Below are positions 35,219-47,277 of a DNA stretch of 64,000 nucleotides, piece after piece. The DNA lies in NCBI GenBank assembly GCA_013368325.1, contig JAACJK010000219.1, positions 372,001-436,000 of the forward strand. The letters run 5' to 3'. The position numbers and the translations under genes are program-made. This DNA comes from Ephemerocybe angulata. Lineage: Eukaryota; Basidiomycota; Agaricomycetes; Agaricales; Psathyrellaceae. Under the pieces are notes generated by a model. It made no database searches, was not told the origin of the DNA, and worked only from the letters and a program-made list of their open reading frames with translations. Each line of letters begins with the position of its first letter. Positions within the stretch are counted from its first letter, which is position 1.

Positions 35219-36985
35219 ATGGATTCACCTTTCAGCCATCTCCACGGTACCAACCTTATACCGTCGGGCCCAGAGCTCGAAGAACTGACTGCTCTTACGC
35301 TTCCCGATGATTCTAGGCTCATTGAGCTGGAAAAGGAGATAAAGGAACTAACAAGCTTGTTGGAGAAGACGACAATGGAAAAGGCGGCGGTCCTGAAGAA
35401 GATCAGGCCTATCAAGGCGCTGACTTCTCTCATACGCCGTCTCCCAACCGAGATTCTGCAGTTGATATTCCTGCATGCCCGAATTCCACCCGCCCCCGAT
35501 ACCACCACGTTTAGGGCTTGCGATACGCCATTCACGCTCCTCAGAGTCTGTCAATCTTGGCGCGAAATCGCGGAAAACACGCCTCAGCTGTGGTCCACAT
35601 TTAATGTGTCCCTTCCACAGCAATTGGTTGACCGGCAGGACCCCAGCAAGATTGCCTCCTTCATCGATGAAGTTCGCCGGTGGCTCAAACGATCCGGCGA
35701 TGTCCCTCTCAGAATCACCGTATCTAAGGATTCAGACTCAACAGATCGCGCCCACCTGCTATCCAGAGAAGCTTTGAATAGCGCATTTCGGGTGGTCGTC
35801 GAGCAGTGTCATAGATGGGAGGCACTTGATGTCGAGTTGTGCGACGCCACCATGAAGCTTCTCGCTGATCTCACCGCCGACTCAACACCTCTCCTCAAGT
35901 CTCTGAAAATTCGGGAGTATAAATGGTACAACCCGAACACCTCACTGTTTCGCTGCACCGCCCTTCTGTCCGCCCTACATCTGGAGAAGCTCCACGTTTG
36001 GTCCAACGACCCCGTTATCCACAAGCTTTCCGATGCGCCTGTGAAGTGGGAAAATCTCACATCTCTCTCGCTTGGAAATACCTATGTTCAGCATCAAGTA
36101 CACGTTGGACTGAATGCCCCAACGCCCCCACCGTTAAACCATGCCTTGCTTCTCATTTTGGAAAAATGCGTCAACCTTCGTAGCCTCCTCGTCACCCTTC
36201 CGCGGACTAAACTTTCCAGGCCATTACACGAAGTGACACTACAGAAGCTGAGGAGCTTAAACCTCGGTGGGTGCAGCACCCAGATAGACCTTCTTCTCAA
36301 AAACATCATCACCCCGTCCCTTCGTGAAATGCACTACTACCCGCATTACGAGATCTCGAAGCACGAACCGCTCCCCTTCCTCAAGTTCATCGAGCAACAA
36401 TGCGGCAGACTTGAAGTTCTATGCTTCGACGCCCCGAGCTTCACGGCCGGAAACCTCACGTCGTGCTTGAAGGCCGTTCCATCCGTTAAGCAGCTCATGA
36501 TAGGCCGTCAACTTCTCAACCCATTCGCCAGTCGATCCATCGGCCCCTACCCTTACCTAAATCATGACGACCCGTACCACTTCACCGACGCCCATCTCGC
36601 GATCTTAACACCACCTGGCTGCTGCCCTTCCCTCGAAATCCTCAGGATTCTGATCAAATGCCAACTCACGCCCAAGGCCGTTATCGCATTCCTCGAAGCG
36701 AAGACGGACCCTTCCATTGCGAAGCACGGACAAGGCAGCCGAATTCGAGAGCTGTCTCTGGAGGAGCTCCCTGATTCCTTCCCACTGCTGTCATATCGGT
36801 ACCCTCAGAATCCGTGGGGCGACGATATGGAAGACATCTTGTCCTCGTTCAAGGAGAAAGGGGTGGAGTTGTCGTTGAGCTTGACCAACTACCATTGTCC
36901 AACGAGATACTTGCCTCCCCTTCAGCACCTGTATAGCTACGACAGTGACTTCGGAAGTGCCCCTTTGGGCGCTCCATTGAGATAA
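35219..36985 (+). CDS. F-box protein of the coiled-coil/leucine-rich type
   Basis: A single exon encodes 588 residues from the ATG at 35219. Residues about 33-65 form a short coiled coil (LIELEKEIKELTSLLEK). The F-box follows at about 70-125 (IRRLPTEILQLIFLHA, LLRVCQSWREIAENTPQLWSTF). The rest consists of irregular leucine-rich segments (LLKSLKIREYKW, LEKLHVWS, LRSLLVTLP, LRSLNLGG, LEVLCFDAP, LEILRILIK). Proteins of this plan are numerous in Agaricomycetes and are presumed Skp1-binding substrate receptors of SCF ubiquitin ligases; the target is unknown. It is unrelated in sequence to the five F-box/zinc-finger genes nearby except for the F-box. Confidence 0.9.
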   Translation: MDSPFSHLHGTNLIPSGPELEELTALTLPDDSRLIELEKEIKELTSLLEKTTMEKAAVLKKIRPIKALTSLIRRLPTEILQLIFLHARIPPAPDTTTFRACDTPFTLLRVCQSWREIAENTPQLWSTFNVSLPQQLVDRQDPSKIASFIDEVRRWLKRSGDVPLRITVSKDSDSTDRAHLLSREALNSAFRVVVEQCHRWEALDVELCDATMKLLADLTADSTPLLKSLKIREYKWYNPNTSLFRCTALLSALHLEKLHVWSNDPVIHKLSDAPVKWENLTSLSLGNTYVQHQVHVGLNAPTPPPLNHALLLILEKCVNLRSLLVTLPRTKLSRPLHEVTLQKLRSLNLGGCSTQIDLLLKNIITPSLREMHYYPHYEISKHEPLPFLKFIEQQCGRLEVLCFDAPSFTAGNLTSCLKAVPSVKQLMIGRQLLNPFASRSIGPYPYLNHDDPYHFTDAHLAILTPPGCCPSLEILRILIKCQLTPKAVIAFLEAKTDPSIAKHGQGSRIRELSLEELPDSFPLLSYRYPQNPWGDDMEDILSSFKEKGVELSLSLTNYHCPTRYLPPLQHLYSYDSDFGSAPLGAPLR

Positions 36986-37119
36986 AGGTAAAATGCCACA
37001 ATAAATTCTCCTCATGAGTCAAATGGACGTTGAACGAATTGGGCGACGAGGAACCACGACTTTCGTAGTATTGAATGAGTCATTATGTATTCTGCGAAGA
37101 CGGTACATAGGGACGATAA

Positions 37120-39859
37120 TCACAGGGAGACGCTAGAATCGGAGACACTAGAATCGGAGACGCTAGAATCGCAGGACCTGCACGATGGAGGTTTACTAGT
37201 TGAGATGTGATAAGGAACTTCATACGTATGTCGACAACGTTCATTGATAAAGTAGTCCTCTGTTGCTTTGGGATCTATTATCTGATGTCTTGATTGTCAA
37301 TTGATTTATCAGCGTTTTTGAAGCCATAGCAAGAGGGAATGGACACGTACTCATTTTCCAGGTGTTCCAGCACTGCCGCTTTAGTACCGGCGGAGGCGGC
37401 GGCTAGAAAGTCAGAACAATGGTTGCAGGCCCACGCTGCTGCCGCCTCTCGAAATTGACCCTCGTTGGATTTTGCTTCAGCAGCTTCGTCTTTGCTCGCG
37501 AGTCGCATTGTTGGCCAACTGTTGGGATGCTTTAAGAGGTGGCATAACTATAAGCATATAAGTGAAAGCAGGGAAGGCCATGACAATCTTCGACTCACAG
37601 CTGCACGCCAACTGAGAATGGCATAACCGTAACCGTTCAGGGTAGAACAAGTATCGCAGACAAAACGAGGGTCCATTGAATCCATCTCATTGACGCTAGC
37701 CGTCTGGGGATTCAGACCCGCCATATCGATCAGCTCGCTGCAATGCCCTGATGACAGCTCGTTATAAATGAAGCCTGCAGGCATGTTCAAGTATACCCCA
37801 GGGCGCAGCATAACCTCCGAATATGCATCTGTTGTGTGTGTTCCGAGCATCGCCCAACCGACCAAGACACAGTCTGAGGTAGGAGCCTTCGAGGGCATGC
37901 TGCTCCCCTGGCTTCTTGCTCGTCGGAATACATTCCTCGCAAGTTCCAGAGGTTCCTCCATGTACCGGCCTCCCCTCGAGTTCAACAACTTTACCAGGGT
38001 CTTCTTCTTCTCTTTTTGATAGCGAGCAATGAGCTCGTCCAGGTTATCAGCCACTGGCTTGAAGTCGGATTCTGTAATGTTGCGTGTCTTCTCTGCCTCT
38101 AGAATCTCCAGTACCTCTGGGATCGGCCGAAGAACTTCAAGTGGGGGACAGAAGTACTGCTCAGAAGGTCTCAGCCCCTCGAGGTATGTGCTGTACACGT
38201 CTTCCAGGATACCCATGCGTTCTTCAACGGCGGGCTCCAGATCTAATGCCAGGCGCAGGTTCCGAGCTTCGATGACCGCGGGTTCGAGCTTGGCTTTTAG
38301 GTTGGCCCAGACTAATTAAAGGGGGTCAGAAGTGCGCCAATAGAGTATGAAACCAGGTCTCAAGAATACACGCACTTGCATCCGTAACATCAGGTGAGCC
38401 AGAGAATATACCGTCTGATTCAATAGAAATCGCACTATCGATATCAACATCTAGATATCCAAGCTCAAGAAAGCGGGACCTGACTCTAAATATCCTTTGT
38501 CAGAGCATAGAAAAATCTTGGCAGACAGCGAGTCGTACCCTTGCAGTCTGTGTTTTCTCCTTCGCTCAGCTTCATTCTTGTTCTTGGAGGTCAGACCGTT
38601 TCGCCACTCCTTATAGACAGGGACCATCTATTAGAAAGCGACAATCAGAGGCCTTAGCATATCGCCTGACAGTGTAGAATGTCAATTGAAGTGACTTACT
38701 TGGTTGCGTTTGGCAACCTGCGTTGCCCGCTCTTTCTTCCACTTTTCAAACGCGGCGATCTCGACTGGGTCAGTCGATTCTGCAGCCTTGCCCCATCTAG
38801 ACTTGAAGTCCTCAAAGTCACTGGCCCAAAAATGCGTTGCTCCCTCTAAAACATGTCACGGAATGAGACCGAGGCGGGCCGTACACAGATTTTGAAGCAA
38901 GGCCTACTGTGCCATGTGGAGGAGATGCATGTCTCAGCAGCTGCGCTGAGTTGTGGGTGCTTATATCGCATCGAGAAGCTTAACTGGATCAAGCTACACG
39001 TCATTAGATGTGCTGGTGAGGGCAAGCCGCAAAACAGGACAGTCTTTGGAGTCTGGACGGTGTACGTACCACTTTGCCTTGCACGCGCCACAAATACGTT
39101 TAAGGAGGTACCAATCCACATTCATTGCTTTCTTGTTCCAACACACCTAATGGATACTCAATAAGGTGCATCGTACGAGGATTGGTTGAGTCCAGCCAGT
39201 TGACGCACCTGGCAAATGGGCTCGAATAGCAACGCGGCCCAGCGTGGCAAAGAGAAGTCCTCGGGAGGCTCAGGCGTGTTGTACGCCTCCAGGGACGTCT
39301 TCCACACACTCATAGACCCTCTATTCAGGATAGTCTTCCGAAATAGTCTGTCCGTTCGAGCAGTGTGAAGAAGGTCCCTCGGGGGCAAGTGACTCAGAAC
39401 CTATTGTGAAAACCGAGAATGAGGACAACATGTCAACATCGTTCTGGTGCCCCAAGGTCTGAGACATTGGCAGTGGATCACCCAGGCCTCACCTCTAACA
39501 GGATGTCGGTGGGCAGCTCAGTGATGAGCGCCGTCAAATTCTTCCCGGGTTTGGCTGGTACCTTTGAATTACCAGTGTCCATGTCCGCAGGGCCGCTCTT
39601 CGAGCCTGCCTTGCTTGTCTTGTTGGCAGTCGTTTTCAGGCGCTTAGCCGGGGGCTTCGCTAAATTCGAGTTGCGCGTTTTACGCACTGAAGCTACGGTG
39701 AGTCGTAGGTAATACTGAAAGCCAGGAATTGAGCCTGGAAGAGATACCTCCTGTTCCACGTGCGCCTAGTCTGTTGGAACCGTTCGCGTCATCAGGCGGT
39801 TCCGTCTGGGACGACGACGACGACGACGACGACGACGATGCGGCCTTTCTCTTTGCCAT
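37120..39859 (-). CDS. F-box/zinc-finger family protein, copy C
   Basis: Eleven exons: 39859-39748, 39692-39493, 39400-39209, 39146-39070, 38993-38908, 38845-38700, 38627-38539, 38485-38376, 38311-37599, 37547-37351 and 37288-37120 encode 696 residues. The N-terminus has a poly-Ser run from nine repeated triplets. F-box (LITELPTDILLE then VLSHLPPRDLLHTARTD), CxxC pair (CQVC, CGAC), mid CxxC (FVCDTC) and C-terminal C-x2-C-x17-H-x4-H finger (ACNHC ... LEHLENEH) follow. The tail repeats DSSVS three times from a 15-bp tandem repeat. Exon lengths of 192, 77, 89, 110 and 197 nt match other copies. It lies head-to-tail behind copy D, so the two are tandem duplicates, though well diverged. Likely SCF substrate receptor, target unknown. 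Confidence 0.85.
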
Positions 39860-40211
39860 TGGCTATGATCTAAAGCATAGACCTCAGAAGTCGGTGGAAG
39901 TTGAAGTGGTCAATGGTCAAGATGCTCCTTGACCTTGACCTTAACCGGAACAGTTTGATCATTTGATCGGCAGCACAACCGCACCGCCCTAACTCTAGTA
40001 TCATTATGACGACTCAGGTTCGTCGGTCAGTGTATAGTAGGACAAGTCAAAATTTAGTATAAAGTAATGCAAGGCATAAGTACTAGAGGTGTTCGAAGAG
40101 CTCGCGGAAACCAAGAAGAAATTATGGATCAAAAGCAATGCAAGGATGTCAATGCGAGATTTAGGAGTCCCAACGTGAGCGCTCGAGCGCTTAAGCAAAC
40201 GTGTCCGTTAA
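39860..40211. other. intergenic region between tandem F-box genes
   Basis: A spacer of about 350 bases separating copy D (upstream) from copy C. It should hold the copy C promoter; no specific element recognised. Confidence 0.45.
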
Positions 40212-42927
40212 TCACGACTCGGTCGACTCTCCAGAAGAGCTGCTCGCTTCCACGACCTTTTCATCTACTGAAGGGCGAGGGATAATCTCATAGTCTATCC
40301 CAGAAACCATATCCTCGAACCGCCTACAGAAGCAATCAGCTGAATCCAAAATCGGCGGCAAGTCGTCATCATATACATACTTAAAAGGGTACCGGTTTAC
40401 ACAGTGCAGCGACAACGTTTCCTTCGAATGGAGAGTGCCTGGCGGGTACCTGCTGCAACTGTAGCACAAGCATTTGAAGCGTTCGGCGTCCGGCTCGGGG
40501 ATTAGGTAGGACGCCTCGTAAGCATGGCGGCACCGCTGGTTGACGAAGTAGTCTTCGTCCAGCTTTGCGTCGTCTGCTGTAATGCCGTGTCTGCTCCGTC
40601 GCCGTGAGCGTTCCGGGGCTTGCGAAAGGAAAGAGGACTTACTCGCTCTTGAGATGCTCGAGCACGACGGGCTTGGTTTGCGAAGCAGAGGGTTCGAGGA
40701 AGGCTCTACAATGGTTACACGACCACGCCTTCGCACCCTCGCGAAGCGCCAGTTCATTCTCTTTCGACATCTTCTCTTCCTCTTCAGTAGCAAGACGCAT
40801 TGAATGATTAGGATTTCCGTCAAGCCATACATGTTGCGCCTGCAAGCATCAAAGTCAGTTTTATAGCAAGATGAAAGGTGAATGGAATGGGCACACCGCC
40901 GCTCGCCAGGTGAAGACATTGTAGCCGTTCATCGACACACATAACTTGCATACAAAGCGTGCATCCTTTGCATCCATCTCCGGGATTGTAGCTGTCTCCT
41001 GAGGCAAACCAGCAATGATAATGATTGAACCGCACGCTCTGCAGCCGTCCGAGTTGAGCTCGTATTTCGAAGGGACGTCCACAAAGACGCCAGGTCGGAG
41101 CTCCATTTTACGACGCCTCTCCCAGGTATGAGTGCAGACCATGTCGCGCCCAATGAGAAAGCTGTCTTCTGGCTCCATGCTGTTTGAGGTATACCAATAC
41201 AATTCTGGCCGAGCTCGTCGGTCTCGGAGAAATACAACTCTTGCGAGTTGCCAAGGGTCCTCGACACCCTCGCTGCCGGCCGGCATTAATTTCAATAACT
41301 CTTTCTCCGTGTCATCTTGGTATTCCGAAACATATTCGCCGAACTTTTCGACGACAGGCTGGAAATCCTTTTCTGTGATGTCAATGTCTTTGTCGGCTTC
41401 GACAACCTTGATGACGTCCGGGTTTACGCGCAAAAAGTCGACGGGTGGGCAGTAGCAGCTTTCGGACGGCCGGAGTTTGTCCAAGTATGCATCATACAGT
41501 CCGGCTAGGATCGCCATTCGCTTGTCGACCGACGGTTTCAAGTCGGCCATGATTCGCTCATTCCTCGTCCTCTGAACTTCCGGCTCGAGTTTTGGTCGAA
41601 TCCTGGACCACACTGTGTAAGACTTAGTGGGAAGTCCGATCAAGAGCAAGTTCTGTCGTACCGGCATTGGTAACGTGCGGCGTCCCTGCAAAAATGCCGC
41701 TGGAGTACACCGAGATGGCCTTGTCAAGGTCTCTGTCCTTGTAGCCCTCCTCCCTGAATCTAGCTTTGACGCTGCAAGAAAGCTCTCAATCCGGCAGGGT
41801 GTGAAGTAGAAGGGCTACAACTCACGCTTCCAAACGTTTCTCCCTGTTTTCAGCTGTTGCATTCCCCTTGAATTGGTCCATTTGTTCTAGCCAGTCTTGG
41901 TAGACTTTGACCATCTGGAAGACAGTCAGCTCGTATTTTCCTTCTTGCTTCAGGACACACCTCGGCGCGCTCTGCGATCAACTCCTTCCGGTCGTCGATC
42001 CAGTCCTCATCGTAGCCGTAGTTGTATACATCAGCAACTTCTTCGATGTCGTCGTCCCAATAGAACTTGCTGTTCGTCCGGTTGCTCCACCAGCCTTTCG
42101 TCCAGGCGCTCGTGTGCGTGTGTGGAACGTACTCCAACATCTCCGGGTCGTAGCCGGGAAATCGGGACTTGATCCTAGGGCCGTAGATCAGGCTGTTGGA
42201 GATGAGTATCTGTTCCCATTCCGTGTGGACGTGACACTCACTGCGCCCTTTTGCATGTCCCGCAGGCGCGCCTCAGCAGGAGCCAATCGACGTTCACCAC
42301 ACCGCGTTTGCCACAGGACTACATACACCGTAGTCAGTAGGACGCTCCACATTTGCGGATCCCCTGCGTACCTGGCAAGTCGTCTCAAACAACAACCCCG
42401 CCCATTTCTGCTCAGTCCATCCGTCCGGAGGTTCAGGTGCATCGAATGCGTCTCTGGCTGCCCGCCAGACAGTCAACATCTGGTTTCCAAACATTGTGGA
42501 GCGAAAGAGCTTGTTGGTTCGCGAAAGGTTGAGCAGGTCCTTGGGCGTCAATTGGCATAGAATCTGCAACTATTAGCCGGAGTTTCGATGGACTGCTATA
42601 CTCCGTACCTCGTACAAGATATCCAATGGCATTGTGGGCAAGAGACTCAGATCCTTTCCGCGTCTTCTGGGCTTCGCCGCCGCCTTGGTCTTGGAACTAC
42701 TTGCGGCGGCATTGCCACTCGCCTTCTGGCGCTTTGAAGACGATACTTTGCGCTTCTTGCTCACTGTACGAGGTCAATCTAGATGGCCTCTTCAGAAGCC
42801 GTGCTTAAGCACCTTTAAAATCCCCGTCGTCATCTTCATCAGAAGCAGTCGCATATGCTTCGTCCGCAGTTAGTGCCTTCGCCGTTGGTTTCGGGACTAC
42901 TCCGTTTTGCGTTCTGGTCGTCACCAT
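40212..42927 (-). CDS. F-box/zinc-finger family protein, copy D
   Basis: Ten exons: 42927-42813, 42763-42609, 42563-42372, 42318-42242, 42192-41961, 41914-41826, 41771-41662, 41612-40897, 40839-40643 and 40590-40212 encode 753 residues. The start MVTTRTQNG parallels MVTTRRKS of copy A. F-box: LSLLPTMPLDILYE then ILCQLTPKDLLNLSRTN. CxxC pair: CQSC and CGTC. Mid CxxC: FVCKLC. Terminal finger: SCNHC with H-x4-H at LEHLKSEH, residues about 603-629. The long last exon adds a Cys-containing tail (CLCYSCSRY, CFCRRF) and an acidic Ser-rich end not seen in the others. The intron after the C-terminal end of the FPGYDPEMLEYVP block in copies A, C and E is absent here. Probable SCF receptor. Confidence 0.87.
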
Positions 42928-43508
42928 CGTGCGCTGACGATGTCTGGGCGATAGCGGGACCCTTGTCGTGGTTCTGGTCAAGATTGGGAAGTCTCATGTC
43001 GTCCGTCGCCGACGTCGGGCCCGCCCGCCGTGATCGCCGCCAAACCGATTCCAAATCAACTCCAAACAAACTCCAAATCCGACAAACGTGGACGGTTGGA
43101 CCTACAAAACTTTTAAGGCTTTACTGCGCCATGAATCTTATCGTCGCAAATAATCAGGTACCGAGAAGGAACAACTGGACACAGTCCGGATTGACTTCCC
43201 CGTCCCTTCTCGTCAATCTCAGTTCCCTGGAGAGTTATCAAGTTTCTCTGAGAAGATACTGATTGTGACCGTGCCCCTAATAAAGGACCGGAAGCCACAT
43301 CTCGGGCATCAGGACATTCTTTGACAAAGAGACAAAGGGAGGAATATCCATCGTAGCCTGAGGATAGTCAAAGGATATAAGGCCACACCCGCGATGGGCA
43401 AGCCCTTATCTTTCCTTCTTCCTCCCCACCTTGAGAGCTGGTTTCTCTGCATTGACTCTTCCTTTTTATTCATTCATTCGTTCGATTCGCGATTCATAAT
43501 TCATTGCG
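42928..43508. other. intergenic region between divergent genes
   Basis: Shared upstream region of F-box copy D (minus) and the single-exon gene at 43509 (plus). No other feature was recognised. Confidence 0.45.
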
Positions 43509-44351
43509 ATGCCTGCCCACCGCCTACCTCTCCGCCAACGCTGCAAGGTGCAGCTTACCATCCGCACCACCACCCCCTTCCAATTCGAGTTTACCAACTG
43601 CCCTGTTATCGACCGCAGCGGCTACCTCCATCTCAAAGCAATCCGAGCCGGAGCGAAGAGGGGTGCGACGACCGCCGGGCTGGCCAACCCTCGCAGTCCA
43701 GCAGTATCGAAGCGCCAACGCCAAGAACTCCGCCTCGACGCCCTCTCCCAACTCTACAGCGGCATCTGCGTCGCGTACTGCAACTTCACAGCTACATCCG
43801 GGCTCGACGACAGAGAGGCCGAGTTCCTCAACGGGCGGTGGACGCATGTCGTCCGGATCGTTCCCGCGCGATATCAAGACGAGGTTGGTATGATGGCCGT
43901 GCACGTTAACGAGAAGCATGGCGTCCAGACGCTGACCTTGCCCGTCCCGCCGTGCCCCTCTCCTAAACCTTCAAGCTGGGCGGGGGCAGGTGTGAGAGCA
44001 AGACGCCGACCTCGCACGGTTCTTACGGACGGGCAGTTGACCGCTGCGAGGGACTTCCTGAGCTTGGCGCTCCCGAATCGCACGAGGGTCCAAGGAGACG
44101 AGGTGCAGGTGTTGATCACGGCGCCAAGGGGAGAACGAGGGCCCGTCGATGTTATGGCTGTCGCAGCGTGCTACTTGAGCTTCGGGTTCAACGTTTCGGT
44201 GCGGAATGTCCTGGACTGGGTGCGAGAGGGGCAGTATTCGCAGAGGGTGCATCCGGACTGGAAGGGCGCGATTTCGGAGAACGACAGCAGGGGGATCGAA
44301 ACTGTGGAGCGTATTGCGGGGTGGAATGGGTGGAGAGGATGGAGTGGGTAA
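43509..44351 (+). CDS. single-exon protein with a phosphatase-like C-terminal region, function unknown
   Basis: One exon, 280 residues, from MPAHRLPL. The C-terminal 100 residues contain VQVLITAPRGERGPVDVMAV followed by a hydrophobic helix and NVLDWVREG. The order (hydrophobic strand, glycine loop, helix) resembles the P-loop region of dual-specificity phosphatases, but the catalytic Cys of the C-x5-R motif is missing, so any relation would be as an inactive member. This is pattern reading only. The middle is Pro/Arg-rich. The open frame, GC-rich codon use and good start context support a gene. No signal peptide or membrane segment. Confidence 0.65.
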   Translation: MPAHRLPLRQRCKVQLTIRTTTPFQFEFTNCPVIDRSGYLHLKAIRAGAKRGATTAGLANPRSPAVSKRQRQELRLDALSQLYSGICVAYCNFTATSGLDDREAEFLNGRWTHVVRIVPARYQDEVGMMAVHVNEKHGVQTLTLPVPPCPSPKPSSWAGAGVRARRRPRTVLTDGQLTAARDFLSLALPNRTRVQGDEVQVLITAPRGERGPVDVMAVAACYLSFGFNVSVRNVLDWVREGQYSQRVHPDWKGAISENDSRGIETVERIAGWNGWRGWSG

Positions 44352-45265
44352 GGTGGAGGATGTTACTTCGATACGGGGTAAGAAGTAGCCTGATTAAACC
44401 CTCTGTGGCCGACTTGTGAATTCCTATTAGACCCCCCTCAAGCTTTGGTTAGATTGAGTTCTGGTGCAGTGGTATTTTCGGGCTTGGGCTCTGTATCCGA
44501 AGTTGACTTCTGCGTGAGCGTCGACGGTCTTGCTTCCATTTGAAAGCGTCCTGAGGCGTCTCGAGTATATTTCCGCGACCTGAATTCGTCGTCAATTTGC
44601 TGCTCTCGAGGATCACGTTTCGCTCTTGAGCGAAACTCTGAACCGGACTCCAGCGCGAGGATATCTTCGGAGCGACAACAGCAATCTGTGGACTGTTATA
44701 TCGCTTCTAACGCCAGATGTGAGTGGAATGGTACTCACAACAGCAACGGCTTAGGTATCCAAGGGTTGCTCCCAATATGTCGGCCATTCCTTCGAGTAGC
44801 GGAGTAGAATTGACAGTAGCTGTGTGCTGGTTGAGAGAGAGAGCCGGTTACAGAATGCCAAGCCTCCAGTACTCCCAAAGAAGGAGGCAGGAAGTTGTAA
44901 ACTGTCCCAGGTCCCTTCTTAGGCTCCCATTCGCACACCACAAGTTCCTCCTCAGATGATTGGCGGAAGAACTCAACTGTTAAGATCCGATGATATATGG
45001 GAGCCCACTGGGCTGCGTATAGACTTTGTACTCAAGATAGCTGTAGGCCTGCTGTAGACTATGAGGAAAGTTTTTTCGCCCATGGTGGTGGAAAGGAGTC
45101 AAGCAATTCGGTCATCAAACACTCATCAAACCTAATTGACGGGCCGCCGCCGGGCGCTAAGTTGACAGCTACATAACTCCACCACGTTCTCAGAAGTCCA
45201 ACTCCTCTGCCTCCACCACATTTACCCCCCGATAAAGCTCTGGGAGCTCGTCTAGACTCAGTGCA
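44352..45265. other. intergenic region upstream of the tandem DUF6697 pair
   Basis: The last 300 bases (from about 44960) are repeated, with about 80-90% identity by eye, at 47390-47650 in front of the second copy. They therefore mark the left part of the duplicated unit. The first 600 bases show nothing recognisable. Confidence 0.45.
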
Positions 45266-47277
45266 ATGGAACTACCCCACAGCTCGAGCACAAGTCCTAC
45301 TGGCAACGGCGAAATGTCGGGCATAACGCTTCGAACATTCATGGACCAACTTCTACGGCTCAACGGAAATGGCGACCAGCTGCCTGGTCGTGCTGGTAAT
45401 CAGCACGACCAGCTCATACATGACCTGCGAACTGAAATTAAGACTCTGAAGCCACAAGTGGAAACCCTGCAAGAGGAGAACATGGTTCTCAAGTCGCTTT
45501 TGGATCGACCGCAGGTCGATGACTTGGAGCTGGAAAACAGCTTCCTGAGGCAGGAAGTCGAGACTCTGCAAAGGCAGCTGCAGGAAGTTGTATCTTGCGG
45601 CCCAGTGCATAATCGAAGGGCCGCACCAGAGGCTCTGAGCGACACGCCTACGCCTGTGATTGGTGCAGCTAACACCAATGCCGGAGGCCAACGTCAGAAC
45701 GACCAAGGTGATCTGGATCGAAAGGCTGAAGGTCCCCATGAGCAACTAGACCCCGAAGTTCTTGATGAGGATGTGAGTACCAAGGCTACGCTTTCTGAGG
45801 CTCGAAATTCATGCGTTATGGCCAGACTGCGGTTCTTTCTTCTCCGCTGGCATCTGTAAGCTGGGCCAATCCGGACTTTGTGGACCTGTCAAACTTACGA
45901 GCTTCATCCATATAGACAGGACCTGCGGCATTCGAAGTTAGCGAAATGTCCAGCGGGACCGACCAAGATGTACGTGCATTTTAAATTCAACCGTTGCGTT
46001 GACGCCTCGAACGCTCACACTGGATATGTAGTCGTCTCGCTCTCTCCCGCCAAGACGGTCTATACGCAAGAGAGCACTTCCCAATCAATCATCAGAGGAG
46101 GATTGGGAACATATTTCGCCTTCCTTCAAGCCCATTGTAGCAAAGAGGCAGAAAACCACCGGGGAAGTTACGGCGAGGAAGCATGAACCGACACCTGTCT
46201 TGCTTTCCAAAGGTAGAATTCTAGCAAAGGGATCGCCTTCGAAGTCCCATTTGAAGCGCTGGGGACTCCAGGACGACAATAAAGCCGCACCTTCGACGAC
46301 TCCCGCAAGTTCGACTATGATGTTTCTGGCTCCTGGTTCCTCGAATGGAAAAGACCTGAAGATTGGAACACGTACAAAGGTTAGCTCAACACCATGTTAA
46401 CCAACTATGAATACCGTAACACGCCATTGAACTCACTATTCCAGATCCCCGGGCACGCAATCGACAGAGAAAAGGCTATTATCTTAGGCAATGCCGTCGT
46501 GAACTTCTACCTGTCTTCGACGCCTACTCTCACCATCCACCCAGCGCCGCTTAAGCATGAGCTTCCCCTTTTCAAGCTCGCCAAGTGGTACGGCGTCGCG
46601 TGTTCTCGGCCTCTCCTATGGGATAACATGAAGACCGCCACCTCCCCGGACAGGGTGAGGAAATTTCTATTCCCAGCTTTTGAAGCCAACCCAGATATGC
46701 CAATCGCCCCAGGCGAACCCGGGCTCCTCCTTTGCGGGCGCACGGAACTGTTGGATGGCGCTTGGAGCCTTTTCATTCGCATTCGTGTCCTTGACCTCGA
46801 GGGGGAGGAAGCCAGATTGAGACGGTGGAGGTACGCTGGGGAGTACGAGAGTCGTGTTGTTGGAGGATTCGGTGGGATCGATTTTGAGAATATGGATGCG
46901 AAGGTGAAGGAGACCTGGGGGCATAAGATCGCCTTCCCAAAGAGAGGCGCTGGGTACCTCGAACTCGAAATGCGTGCGAGGATTAAGCTGAGGAAGGAAG
47001 GAAAGGCGGTGACGAAGGCGAATGTCGACAAGGAGAAGGGTAATATCAAGGATCTGCCCAAGGCCGCGAAGAGCAAAGTGACTGTGCAAGACGTTGTTGA
47101 TGCTTTCTCAGCTGGGGAAGAGGTGAGCCGCTTTGTCTGCAGTTTCCTAGAGACTATGTGCTCAATATCATATATAACGCGCAGGTCATACCAATCATTC
47201 GGATGGTCTGTGTTTCCTATAATCACGCTTTTGCTCAGGAACTCGATGAACTGCTCGCTGCACATGCCGGAAAATGA
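45266..47277 (+). CDS. coiled-coil protein with C-terminal DUF6697 domain, copy 1
   Basis: Six exons: 45266-45772, 45826-45855, 45916-45969, 46032-46379, 46445-47122 and 47185-47277, all phase 0, give 569 residues. About 20-115 is a leucine-zipper-like coiled coil (LIHDLRTEIKTLKPQVETLQ). The middle is Ser/Lys-rich and probably disordered, with basic clusters. The last 250 residues look like the basidiomycete DUF6697 domain: FLFPAFEANPDMPIAPGEPG, LLLCGRTELLDGAWSLFIR, RRWRYAGEYES, VKETWGHKI, DVVDAFSAGEE, then VIPIIRMVCVSYNHAFAQEL. No function is known for that domain. The next 2.4 kb carry a tandem copy. Two micro-exons of 30 and 54 nt are kept in both copies, which supports the model. Confidence 0.85.

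Noticed and set aside
35747..36060. Minus-strand frames inside the F-box/leucine-rich gene
   Set aside because: Shadows of a clear single-exon gene.
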